A stretch of DNA of 64,000 nucleotides, from contig CANTUZ010000001.1 of NCBI GenBank assembly GCA_947846985.1, forward strand, positions 6,806,004 to 6,870,003. Direction: 5' to 3'. The stretch is from Fratercula arctica. Its lineage: Eukaryota; Chordata; Aves; Charadriiformes; Alcidae. Positions within the stretch are counted from its first letter, which is position 1. The number at the start of each line of letters is the position of its first letter. The notes beneath the pieces are model-generated. The model was not told the origin of the DNA. It saw nothing but the letters and a program-made list of their open reading frames with translations, and searched no databases. Positions 47,789-60,039 of this stretch are shown piece after piece. Position numbers and translations under genes: made by a program.

Positions 47789-50700
47789 ACCTATTAGTGA
47801 GGTCTTGTTAATGTGAGCGACACCTCAGTGCTCCGTTTTGCATAGTTATATATGTACCCTGTAAAGTTTGGCTGTTAGAGGACAAATTGATTCTGCCTAG
47901 ACAGCTTGACACTGCTCACTGCTGGAAATGTCTGGCAGAAGAAGGAAGGAGGATGATGAGGAGCAGGTGTTAATGAAGCTTGCTCTAAAATATCTGGAAA
48001 GACTCCCTAAGTGCATGGAGTTGCCATGCCCGTGCCGTTCTGATTAGTAAGTAGTAAAAGAGGCAGAGAAAAACAGATCTACTTAATCTTAGAGAGGAAA
48101 TCTGAGTTGCTGTGTCTGTTGCTGTAAGAGTCTCCACCCCTGTAAACTTTGTACACTTCTGCTGGAGTATAGTAGCAATATTCATCTCCATTCAGGTGTC
48201 ACAGTTAAGCCCAAGATCCTATTTTGGCCACCTACAATAAAAGTAAAATGTAGCATCCCCTCCAACACCTAGGTTCAAGAAAGAAATGAGATCTTCCTGC
48301 TATCCTTTACCCAGAGCCATTGATCAAAGGGTGCTATCTGTAAGATGAATATAATGTAAGCACCAAGATTACTTCTTCCCACGGACACTAAAGGGAACTG
48401 GCATAGTTCCCTGTAGAGAAAAGTGTGAATTGATGATCCTTCCCTTGAACTCAGGCTTCACAGTAGGCACCTAATTCTGAGTTAGGCAGGAGAAGAGTTG
48501 GTCTGAACAAAACTCCCTTTCTCTGGAGACTGCCCTTCTCTCTAATCGAATGACAAGGAAAGCACACTTGCAGTGGAGAGTGAGTCCTTGTATTCAGTGA
48601 AGAGTTTTGATGTATCGGCTCAGTCCCCTGTCTCCTATTCTCCTGCTGAGGTGCTTGTATTATGTTCCCATGCACATACGAGAGGCAGATGGAAAATCCC
48701 ACTTGCAAACCAACCTCTGGGACAAAAGAGGGTGCTGAAACTTTGCTGCTCTAAATTACTGGAACCGTGCCAGGAAGCCGGTCCCTCCATTTACAAGCAT
48801 CAACAAAGACCAAAGTGCCCTGGAGGTGGCTGCATTTCAGCGGTGGGGAGTAATGCCATATACGACAGGGGCGCACATGGCCCTCCGTAAAGGAAATGGA
48901 TAAGAATAACTGCAGAATGATGTACAGTGATGTTTTTTAACTGCTGAAAAACATAAAATGAGAAAAAATGACATTCTTAAATGGCTATTAATTGAAATAC
49001 CCTGACGGTTCCACGAGAGCTCAAGAGTTTTACATATCTGATGTCTGTAAGGTCCCATTTGGAACTATGGCATAAGAGGTTCAAAGAAAAATGCAAAATA
49101 CTATTATTCCTATTATCTTTTGAAGACAATATTTTACTCACATTTCTGCACTGTTTCAATTTGCCATGAAGTTTAACCATCTCTATTCTTTTTTGAATGC
49201 TAAATTAATTGGTACTGAGAACCTCTGACCTATTTTTTTCTGTTATTTTTTTCTTTTTTTAATCTGAGTCATGTCATTCTAGACAACCACCTAAGAAGAA
49301 ACTGAAACAGTGAGTACTGTATTTCACCAGATGCTTATCTCCTCTCTGCCTATCTCATTTTAAAAAGAAGCTGTACTGAAAATGGAACTTGGTTACGAAA
49401 GGAATCAATCTGTAACTCAGCAAAAAGCACCTCCTTCATAATTTACGTAGCCCTGCTGCTTCACCCTAATTAATGTTCATCTGTAACTTACTCTTCCTGC
49501 AGCTTTGCCTTTCTAAATGAGTGAAAAATGACAGGAAACCTTTGGAATGCACTTTGCTATTAGAGAATCATAGAAGAAACTGGACTGACTCATTTAAAGC
49601 CCCTAGTAGTAGTCTCATAGGTCTTAAGAAAATATTGTCATTCAATTTAAATAGGGTTTTATTTGATCCAGGTGCAGCTGGATATCAGAATGGTAATGTA
49701 AATACAACAATCTATTGTCAAGAGTGTAGGCGTTTTAATTTCTTTGCAGACGATATAAACCTGTTTTTTCTGTTTAACTGGCAGGATAATCAGCATGTAA
49801 CTGTGGGAAACAATCATTAATGTGATGAAATATGGAAATGAGACTATGCATAGAGAGAGGATGGAAGCATAGTCCTGGGGTGAAGGACTGGATTCATGAT
49901 CTGGGCTTGATTTCTGTCTCTGCTGCAGGCTGAGGTCTCTGTCTACAGCGAGAAAATCCAGATACTTCCTTTCTCTCACCCTTTGTCTATTTATGGTTGA
50001 AAAACTTAAACTCAAGGGCAACCTCTCATCTCTTGCACATATGTAATCTAGGGCATGGGACCTTGCTTGTCATGCAAATGTATAAATATGAACATATGCT
50101 ACTGATACAGAGATAAAAGCAATGTGTGAATTGAGAGCAGGTATATGAGTAGGCATGTGTCTACCTTCCGCACTTGAAAAACCGGGACAGGCAAAAAATC
50201 AAAATTCTTAGAAATGTAAAAATATCTTAGCAGAAGTTTTAAAACATTTGGCACGTCACCACAGGGAATGATAGAAACAGTTTGATTCAGTATACTTATT
50301 AACCTTGCAAGTTCCCATTTTACTGCCATAGCTGTTTTCATCACAGAGAAACCGATGTATATATGCAGCCAAAGGAAGTGTTCAAAATCAATTGGTGGAA
50401 GATAAGAATGATTTTTGCATATGCAAACCACATGCATCAATTCCTAGATAATATTTAAGAAAAAGATATATATATTAATTTATACTAATTACAGCTTTTC
50501 AGAAATCAACTCCGAATGTACTCATTATAAGGAAAGTTTTCCAATGCTCCTGTTTTGCACATGAGAAAATAATTTGGCTGGGAAGGTAATTTATTTGAAT
50601 CTTGGAAGTTTAATTTATGGCATATACATGAGGTTTTTCCAAAGTAACATTATCCCAACACTGAATTTTAATAAGATGGAGCACAGTGCTGACTTTTATT

Positions 50701-52687
50701 TTTGATTGGAGCTCAGATAATTAAGATTACTTTAACATTTTAGACAAAACACTGATAAGACCAGCAATATATATGGAAATGGGATTTGAGTTTTTGCTGA
50801 ATTCATTTCTTCTAGGTAACAGCAAAGCTCAAGTTCTAAGCTCACTTGCTTCATATCACAGAGCACATTAAAATTATGTTTCCATTTCACTTTTCTATAA
50901 ATGGATTAACCTTATTTAATTTAAGCAGTTTGCAGATGGCCTTGGAGGGCAGTTCTTGTCCCCCAAAATTGTATGTAGTGGAAATGCTCTGCTAGAGCTC
51001 GAACAAATCTGCACTGTTAAGGGAAATACAGGAAGAATTAACTCTGTCTGAAGGATGTGGTTCAGGGTTTAGGTACTAATGTGAAAAAATAGGGTTTCTG
51101 CCTTCTTTTCCCTATTCCAATACATGCTTTCTGTGTAATGGGTAAACACATCATTTAAGCCTAGGTTTTAAGCACTGTTTTTTGCAGGTTGTGTCCTAGT
51201 GCCTTGCAAAGCTGAAGAACCTTAGGTGGCAAAGTCCCCTTGTCCAAGTTCTTCTTACCTTGACTCTGCACTTTGCAAGGAGGTGCTCCACAGAGCTCCC
51301 CGACCCAGTTCCCTGAACAACCGCAGTGACAGACATGGTGTTTTCTCTGGTGTACCTTTGGAGGGAAATCTTGATGCTCTCAAGGATGCGCAAGAGCAAG
51401 AAAAGCAAACTCGTTGCCTATTATGGAGACAAGACCCAGTCAGGGTCCAGAACTGAGGACACAGCGCAATTGCATAGACTCCACATCAGTCAATAAGGCT
51501 GTGACTATAAAAATCTGATGAGGAAACAGCCTAGGCACTGGCATACAATCATCGGTATTACAACAAGCTGAAACATTCCTGAAATGAGTTTGTCCCAGTC
51601 TAACTCTCAGTCTCCCCAAACAGTTGCTGGACATAGTTTGCCTATTGAGACACTCAGGGGACTATTTCTGAAGGCAACTTGCATGAAGCCACCCTGTTTC
51701 TGAAGCCAAGAGAGTTTGTTAGAGCATATATTTCTGTGACTGCTGGTCTATATAACCACAACCATTGACAAGTGTGTTTCCCAAAGGGTATATCCCAACC
51801 CCTTAAGTAAAGAGAACCAGGGAAGAAGACTGAGCATTGGACCCTGATTCTCCACACTTCTTAATTAATTATCTCACTCCACGGCTCTGTTTTGGACCAC
51901 TCTGATTAGTGCACTCTAAGACAGATCTGTTTGGCAGATTTGATGTGAGCCCATCTGTACTATTTGGCTTTGATCGATCACTGACCTCTTGTATTTAGCA
52001 GTGTTGGCATTGCCAGGAGAGGATCATGGAACTCCAAGATGAATAGCATGAACGATGACTCCCAAGGGCAACTAATTTTTAATAAACCCTTAACTAGATG
52101 GTGGGATGTAGCCATGCAGTTACTCCACCATTGTCCTCTAACATACTATACAGACCCTATGTATTTAATCCAAGCCCACTGGACAAATACAAACACAAAA
52201 AGTTCACTGAGTTCACTTCAAAAACTTGGACCAGATCTACCAGATTATTCGTGTTCAGTAAAATCAGGTCTCAACATTTTTAGAATATTTCCTTTAGTTA
52301 TTCTTCCATCTTTTACAGGCATTGAGAGTATTTTCCACACCAGGGAACAATGGATCTCCTCATCAGTGTCCCATCCACAGTCTCACACAACCCACTTCAC
52401 AAACAAGCAAATTGCTCAGGAACAGACTTGGATCAACTGACCAAAAAAAAATCTTTAAAAGGAAAACTTGAATGTTCTTCTTTTTAACTTTTTGTCATGT
52501 TGGATGTATCAGTCGTGTGAAGCAGAAAATGCTATACCCCCCCTCACCATCAGATATCTCAAGACTTCAAGACTTCTCCTTCCTAACGTGGATATGCTGA
52601 GTTAAGTAACAGCTCACAAGCAGGAGGAAAAGCATAGAGATCATGCTACCTAGTTTATTTATACTTATTTGGTGTTATTTAAATTCC
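47789..52687. other. Unassigned non-coding DNA
   Basis: About 4.9 kb of AT-rich sequence with overlapping frames of 60-133 codons on both strands and no domain. A 99-codon plus frame at 49521-49820 includes FFADDINLF by chance (see rejected items). T-rich stretches lie near 49230-49260. No repeat of size recognised. Confidence 0.5.
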
Positions 52688-53512
52688 TCATGGCTGGACA
52701 CGTTGGAGATTTGGGCAGAGAGAAACCTCATGAAATTCAACAAGGGCAAGTGTAGGGTGCTGCACCTGGGGAGGAACAACCCCATGCACCAGTACAGGTT
52801 GGGGGCTGACCTGCTGGAGAGCAGCTCTGTGGAAAGAGATCTGGGAGTCCCGGGGGACAACAGGATGACCATGAGCCAGCAATGTGCCCTTGTGGCCAAG
52901 AAGGCCAATGGCATCCTGGGGTGCATCAAGAAGAGTGTGGCCAGCAGGTGGAGAGAGGTCATCCTCCCCCTCTACTCTGCATTGGTGAGGCCACACCTGG
53001 AGTACTGTGTCCAGTTCTGGGCTCCCTGGTTCCAGAAGGACAGGGAACTGCTGGAAAGGGTGCAGCAGAGGGCTACCAAGATGATTAGGGGACTGGAACA
53101 CCTCTCTTATGAGGAAAGGCTGAGGGATTTGGGTCTCTTCAGTCTGGAAAAAAGACGGCTGAGGGGGGATCTTATCAACACTTATAAATACTGAAAGGGT
53201 GGGTGTCAGGAGGATGGGACCAGGCTCTTTTCAGTAGTGCCCGGGGACAGGACAAGAGGCAATGGGCACAAACTTGAGCATAAGAAGTTCCACCTAAACA
53301 TGAGGAGGAACTTCTTTACCCTGAGGGTGGCAGAGCACTGGAACAGGCTGCCCAGAGAGGTGGTGGAGTCTCCATCTCTGGAGACATTCAAAACCCGCCT
53401 GGACGTGTTCCTGTGTAACCTGCTCTGGGTGACCCTGCTCTGGCAGGGGGGTTGGACTAGATGATCTCCAGAGGTCCCTTCCAACCCTATGGTTCTATGG
53501 TTCTATGGTTCT
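52688..53512 (+). mobile_element. CR1 LINE, ORF2 C-terminal region and 3' end
   Basis: The best preserved coding relic in the window. From about 52,688 (truncation point) one frame reads the C-terminal part of CR1 ORF2, just after the reverse-transcriptase catalytic boxes. [20 protein letters not shown] comes first, then [60 protein letters not shown] and [17 protein letters not shown] at 53192-53194 breaks it. The same frame then continues ([40 protein letters not shown]) to the ORF2 end near 53,460. The 3' UTR ends in 'gatgatctccagaggtccct' and three ATGGTTCT units. About 250 codons with a single stop and no frameshift indicate a fairly young copy. The N-terminal endonuclease and RT catalytic domains are absent, so it is dead. 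An unrelated 15-codon leader makes the annotated frame start at 52643. Confidence 0.97.
53487..53512 (+). repeat. CR1 terminal octamer repeat, three units
   Basis: Three units of ATGGTTCT (a variant of the usual ATTCTGTG type) mark the exact 3' end of the CR1. The variant unit shared by all three copies suggests they were made from one template by slippage. Confidence 0.9.
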
Positions 53513-55555
53513 AAAAGTGAGAACAGAACAAAACATTCCCTTGTTGCTCCAGCATTGACATCTCTTCACTATTATTTGTGATGTAGCAAATATAGCAGAA
53601 CTCCACAAGCTGATCATTAACAGGATAAACTTGGCATCAGTACCGCGGAGGCCTCTTTGGCACATCACTGTGACATTACAATCAATGCAACTTAGATGAA
53701 ACAATCCATGTAGGTGGACTTTGACTTATCACCTTCAAGTATGGCCTGGGGAACTGTGACCCCTTGTTTCCCTGATCTCACCCTGCCAACAACTAACATT
53801 GACTTTGTGTGCAAATAGAACTGTTCAATTCTTAATGTCATTTGATTTGCTTTAACGAAATCCACTATTCACCTGGAACACTTAAAATGATACTGAGAAA
53901 CTCAACACTAAGGCTGGGCTCAGTGCTGACTGTGGGATGGGAAAGTGGATGTTATGAGAACTTGCATTTTTCCCTCCTAAATGTTAGAAATTCACAAGAC
54001 TCTGAAAAATAAGACTCCTATACTTGTTTCCATGCCCACTGAAAGAGCAACCTGACCATCTCCAGCACAGCAGTAGCTATGGATGGACAAAACACACCAA
54101 GAAAATGACTGTCATGTTTGCTATTCAGGCTGTGGTCCTTGCAGCAACACTGGACTTCTAGTGGCACCCAAGTGAGAAGTGCACACTCTTTCATTCCTAC
54201 ATTGATCTGGATATCCTCTAACCATAGAGTTTCTCCGTACATCCTAGCCTCTGTTTTACAAACTGTAGACACTACGATGTTTCTTTGAGACTTTATCTAC
54301 TTCAGTTATTTTGATTATCAGCTTTCTGAGATGGAGATTGTCTTTAGCGGTATACATATACAGTATTTAGCACTGAGGGGCTGAGTGCCACCATAATATA
54401 TTCCTTAATAAAACAACTGCCTACAGCTACCATTGGGTAGCAGAAGGATCCTTTCTGCTTAAGCAGTAACTATCCAATGGGCAAAACTTCAAACTCTGTT
54501 GGCCTTCCACTTGGGAGATTTTACAAGAAGAAGGTAATAGGGAGTTTAAAACTCACTCAGACTGAAATAAAGCTTTGCTTTCTTTGGTTCTTTTCATCAT
54601 ACGTTTAATTTAAAGTCTCATAAATTTGTGCCATGTAAATTTGAACATTTTAGAAGGAAGAATTAAGTCCAAGTTTTCAAAAGCCACTTTGTCTATCTAT
54701 TTGCCTTAAAAATTCAGTTGGTTACCTGTCTTCTTTGTTAGTACTTCATTGTTAGTATGTTAATTACTTAGACAACATCTTTGAACATTGCTTGGAGGAC
54801 TTGGTTTTATTCAAAAGCAGATGTGTGTTTGCCTTAATGTTTTATATTTCTTTGGGGAGTTTTTAGCTGGAACATAATTTGTGTTCAGTTTGAAATCACA
54901 TTTATTAAGTTTTTTCTCAACTAAACTACGGCAGGGATAAAACAGCTGCTTATATAAAAACAAACAAAACCAGAAAATATGAAGTATAATTGGGAGTACA
55001 TGGTCACTAAAGCAGGTCAATAGACTTCCTTTGAAGAGAGATTCTAGAACTTTCATTTCGCACTGACCATCCCATGTGAGTTGCCCTACCCAGATCAAAA
55101 GGCAGAAAAGAACTGTTTTCCAGAATTATTTCAGTAAAAAGCATTGTCTTCAAGAATCACTGAAGGTCATTAGAATACAACTGATTAATTGTGCTGCCTC
55201 AAGCGATGATTCAAACCACCATGTTTTGATGGCTACAGATTCACTTCCACCCTTCACGAAAAATGGGATCAGCTGTCCATGCTTTCCTTCCCAGGTCATG
55301 TTTCAGGCAGAGGAGAGAGAATTTCTCTAACTCGGAGTATAACATAGTTACCCTCTCTCACCAGTCAAGTATTATTTATTTCTCTGGAATCATTTTGTCA
55401 CATACCTTCCCAGTTACAACCTGCATGTTTTTCTAGAACCCTGCAGTGACATTGGGTATTTTAGTGGTGTTAGTCCCATATAACCCCAGTCAATCACTGT
55501 CCATGTCTGTGCCAATTAATTGGATGTGCCCAGGAACGGTAAAGCCAACCAACAT
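53513..55555. other. Unassigned non-coding DNA
   Basis: AT-rich with frames of at most 95 codons on both strands; no domain and no recognised repeat. From 55,446 a frame of 93 codons runs into the CR1 listed next. Confidence 0.5.
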
Positions 55556-56032
55556 GGCCATAGAGGTCCAGCAAGTCCAGCACAGGGCCATGAAGTTGGT
55601 CAGGAAGCTTGAGCATGTGAAATACAAGGAGAAACAGCAGGAGGTGGGTTTGTTCAGTTTGGAGAAGAGAAAGTTCATGGGAGATCTTATTGCTGTCTTA
55701 TTGAAGAGTGTTACAGCTACCAAATGAGAGGGTGTAGCGTGGGCAGAGCTTCTCTTTTTTTCTCAGAGAAGCAATGCAACACAAAAGACAATGAACACAA
55801 GGTGCAAGACCAAAAACTCCACTTATCTATTAGGGGAAAAAAAATTGCCATGAGCATGGTCAAATTTATGAAACGGGCCCAAAGAGAGGATAAGTGTACA
55901 TCCCTGTAGATGTTCAAATCATAACTTGAAAAGGCCCTGAGCAAACTGGTCTTTACTGGCCTTGCTTGGAGCAACAGAGATGACTTGAGACCTCCAGAGG
56001 TCACTACCAACTACAGTTATTCTGTGATTCTC
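55556..56032 (+). mobile_element. CR1 LINE 3' part, old; left member of an inverted pair
   Basis: A plus-strand frame reads QQVQHRAMKLVRKLEHVKYK, then [17 protein letters not shown], which corresponds to the [11 protein letters not shown]...[14 protein letters not shown] segment of the copy at 52.7 kb, with substitutions throughout. Downstream frames decay, but the 'gcaagaccaaaaactccact' region and the end 'cctccagaggtcactaccaa' plus 'ttctgtgattct' follow in CR1 order. It ends at about 56,032, where a minus-strand CR1 begins. Confidence 0.85.
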
Positions 56033-56040
56033 TGACTGCA

Positions 56041-57115
56041 TGATCATTGAGCCCAACCATAAACCTAACACTAACAAGTCCACAACTAAGCCATGTCCCC
56101 AAGAGCCACATCTACACATCTTTTGAATACCTCCAGGGATGGTGACTCAACCACTTCCCTGGGCAGCCTGTTCCAATGCCTGACAACCCTTTCACTGAAG
56201 AAATTTTTCCTAATATCAAGTGTAAACCTTCCCTAGCACAACTTGAGGCCATTTCCTCTCATCCTATCACTCGTTACTTGCAAAAAGAGACCAGCTCCCA
56301 CCTTGCTGCAACCTGTTTTCAGGTAGTTGTAGGGAGCGAGAACCCCAGTTCCCTCAGCCACTCCTCATAAGACTTGTCCTCTAGACCCTTCACCATCTTT
56401 GTTGCTCTTCTCTGGACACGCTCCAGCATCTTAATGTCTTTCCTGTAGTGAGGGGCCCAAAACTGGACGCAGTATTCAAGGTGCAGAGTCACCAGTGCGG
56501 AGTACAGCATGCTAATCGTTTTCCTAGTCCTGCTGGCCACACTGTTCCTGATACAGGCCAGAATGCTGCTGGCCTTCTTGGCCACCTGGGCACACTGCTG
56601 GCTCATATTCAGCTGTCTGTTGACCAACACCCCCAGGTCCTTTTCCGCCAGGCAGATTTCCAGCCACTCTTCCCCAGGCCTGTAGCACTGCATGGGGTTG
56701 TTGTTACGCAAGTGCAAGGACCCAGCACTTGACCTTGTTGAATCTCATACAATTGGCCTCAGCTCATCTATCCAGCCTGTCCAGATCCCTCTGTAGAGCC
56801 TTCCCACTCTCAAGCAGATCAACACTCCTGCCCAATTTGGTGTTGTCTGCAAACTTACTGAGGGTGCACTCAGTCCCCTTGTCCAGATCATTGATGAAGA
56901 TATTAAATAGAACTGTTCCAATACTGAGCCCTGGGGAACACCACTTGTGACCAGCCACCAAGTGGATTTAAGTCCATTCACCACAACTCTTTAGGCCTGG
57001 CCATCCAGACAGTTTTTTTACCCAGCAAAACGTATGCTTGTCCAAGCCACGAGCAGCCAGTTTCTCCAGGAGAATGCTGTGGGAAATGGTGTCAAAGGCT
57101 TTATACAAAGCTCTG
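56041..57115 (-). mobile_element. CR1 LINE, partial RT to 3' end, on minus; right member of an inverted pair
   Basis: From the 5' (high-coordinate) end the minus strand reads ALYKAFDTISHSILLEKLAA, containing the motif-A Asp of the reverse transcriptase. A frameshift follows, then a SGVPQGSVL motif (the PQG box of RT), then [20 protein letters not shown] and [13 protein letters not shown]. Next, in a third frame, come [53 protein letters not shown] and [20 protein letters not shown]. The catalytic FADD box is FADN here: GAC AAC at 56847-56842, the second Asp changed to Asn. At least two frameshifts break ORF2. The element is truncated just before motif A near 57,115 and lacks the last ~35 bases at its 3' end, which meets the tail of the plus-strand CR1. 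Confidence 0.96.
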
Positions 57116-60039
57116 AAGTCATGAAATGAGATGCTTCAGCAGTTATCAGTACATTAAATTATGATGTGAAGAGCGGCGGCGATGAAAAAGAATACAGCCA
57201 AACAAAGAACACTAGAGCTTTATCATCTAGCAAAATCAGGACAACGGATGGACTGTATCTGTGAAGTATTGCACACAGCTCATGTCTCTGTTAGCCAACC
57301 AAAGTTCCATGCTGTGCACTGGACACATACTGATATGCACGTATGGCTTTCTAACACATAAAATACACATAGCTGCTTAGCTAAGCTTCACAGTAACAGA
57401 AATGGTCACACAAAAATTGGCTGCATTCAGCCTGGGATCAGCAAGAGTGAATGTGATCAAATTCACTGAGGCTTAGAACCTCCAAAGGGAGAAGGAGGCT
57501 GGAAGCACCAATTTATCAAATAAATGGGCAAGAAGCAAACCTGAGACAGATACTGCATCGCTGGCTAAGCCAGCAGTTTAGCGATTTACTGTAGGATGTC
57601 ATTAATGGCCAAACCAACAATGAAAGTTGTATTTTTTTTTGTCCTCTGTTTCGAAGGTGAGGGAGAGGCAGGCCAGTTGCTCCTGCAAGTCTCACTGCAT
57701 TTCACATTTCATATTTCATATTATAGGAACTGTCTTCTGTCCCAGAAGCTCAGCAAAAGGCAAACCCCGTAAGGCAGTCACCAAGAGACTAAGAACCTGT
57801 GGATTTTAATCACCATCACCCAAGCTATAACCATACTCTCAGCTGAACTTGGATCAAAGTCCATTCTCATCTTCCACCTCCACTCTTTAAATGGAAATGC
57901 ATATTCGATGCATGTAAGCTCATCTGTGGAGTTCTTTGGTGGGGAAGAGACTGAGAAGACCCTGGGATCCCCAGTATTATAAAGATGGTACTCTGTACTC
58001 ACAGGAAACCTGAGCCGTGTATTCCCAAGATGAGTCCCCCCTGTATGGTCTACAACCATGGTAAGAAAAAATGCAGACCGAAGAAAAACAAGCCACAGTG
58101 CTTAGCATGTTTAAGATAAGTTTGAAGTGTGTTTTTGTCCTCAAGGTATAGGCATAGCTCGTGTCATTCACGCGGTACCATGCAGAAAGTTGACTGCAGA
58201 TCTAAGAACTATGACAGGGATGAGACAAGTGTAAAATTATGACCTTTTCCCAAAGGACAGAAATACCAGTAACTGTACACTGAGGTTGAATTTGTTCCAT
58301 TTATCTCTGTAGATCAACCCACACTGGTAGTTATAGCATTAACAAGTTTGTCAGCATTTGGCCCAAGAGTATTACACAGCTGTTCTTCAAAACAATGACA
58401 CGAGTTTAAGCATCGCTTGGGCAGAATTTTCAATATTTCCCAGCATTTGTCTTTCTTCCAATCTTTATCTCTTTTCCATTATCCTATTTTCTTTGTTCTC
58501 TCATTTATGCTCAGCTGGTCTTTCATTCTCCATTCCTGTTTTGGCATCATTATTGTTATTACTTTTTCAGTATTTGTCTTCCCCGACCAGCTCTCATCTG
58601 GGCCATTTGCTTTGCCCTTTGTTTTATTCTTGTCTTCTGGACTGGTCATGCAATAAGAGATGACTGCACGGCAGGGAAATCTTTCATCTCAATGTTCAGC
58701 CAGTAAACAAAAATGTTGAGCTGACTCTCTGGAGTCTGTTTGTTTTTTTTTTTTTTCTCCCCATCAAACAGAACAAAAAGTAAAACACAACAGCTTTCCC
58801 CAGGTAAACCTCAGAGCTCTGTCCTCTGCCAGGACACTCCTCATAGGTTCTTCTGGATGGGTCTTCTACAGGCTTTGCAACCATAACTCCCAGTTTACCA
58901 GTACAGAGATTATTGTTGTGCTTTCCACGCATCGTATCATTTTCTTTCTTGCCATTTCTTATTCTCCACTTAATGACGTTTCCTTCCTTTGAAAACACAT
59001 GAATATGTATTCAGGTGAAAAACCCAGAAGTTACAAAAGACTTTAAGCAATACATATAATCAGACTGAAACTATTTAAGATTTATTTTAGTTTTTCAAAA
59101 GGAAATTCCAGTCAGTTGTTAAAGGTAAAACTGGTTGTTTCAGCTGGCTTCTGTTTGTCATGTTTGTTCTTTCAGTTGTATCCAAAAATTGTTACCTATA
59201 GAAATCCAGCATTTCCTTCCATTTCTTGCTAGTGGATTTAAGAGACAAAAGAGAGACTGCTTGAGTGTCACATCTTTTTTTTTTTTTTTTTTTTTCCCCT
59301 GACAGATTGCCTGTTAAATAGACAAAATTTCAAGAAACGTGTGAAATAATGCTCCAAGTCAAATGACAGGGTTCTGGCCCTCTAGATCTGACATCTTACA
59401 GCTTGTGCTGAGGAGTCACAATTGCAGACACGTTCTTCTTATTAAGTTTTTCTGCTTATTATGTTTTAACATTTTATGCTTTTCATGTGAAAGAAAAGTT
59501 TCTTTTTTTCTTTTTTCTTTTTTTTTTTTTTTGTGTCTGCATATGAAAGAAATATATCATTACCCAAACAGAAAAAAGAATTCGTATTTGGTGAGAAATT
59601 AGGGCTGATGATAGGCATTTAATTTTGTGTTGTAAACCTGCCCTCCTGCAAAATAGAACAATTCCTTTCCAGATAGCTGGTTCCTTAGGAAACCATCCAA
59701 GAAGCCCTGCACTAGTCCCACCTGCAAGACAGCTGCTTGGCTCACCCGCTGGTTGGCTTCCCACCAATGCTTCTAGGCAGACGGCCAAAGGGAAAGGTCA
59801 CCTGAGAGCAGCCTGCCAGGTGGAGGTGAGAAAAGCTGCTCATACATCAAGGGAGCTGGATGTCATGTTGGGCAAAGAACACGGCAGCCTCCAGGCAGTC
59901 TGGGCAATCGACTGGGTAAATATTTGAAATTCTCAAGTAACTTAAATCTAAAGCAACTTGCAGCCAGGTGTCCTTAAAGAAATTTCCAAGATCTCCAGAA
60001 TTCTGTTGCTAGAAATATATCTTAAGATGCATTAGTACA
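57116..60039. other. Unassigned non-coding DNA
   Basis: Contains T runs at about 58,742-58,756, 59,275-59,295 and 59,507-59,532 and no recognised repeat. T-rich or A-rich runs lie in or beside frames of 100-101 codons at 58358-58663, 58696-58998 and 59483-59788; none has a domain. Confidence 0.5.

Noticed and set aside
49521..49820. Frame containing FFADDINLF, like an RT catalytic box
   Set aside because: No other RT block lies before or after it, and residues around the box do not fit CR1 or L2; taken as chance.
52675..53101. 95- and 137-codon minus frames and a 68-codon plus frame over the CR1
   Set aside because: Shadows of the CR1 ORF2 frame in other phases.
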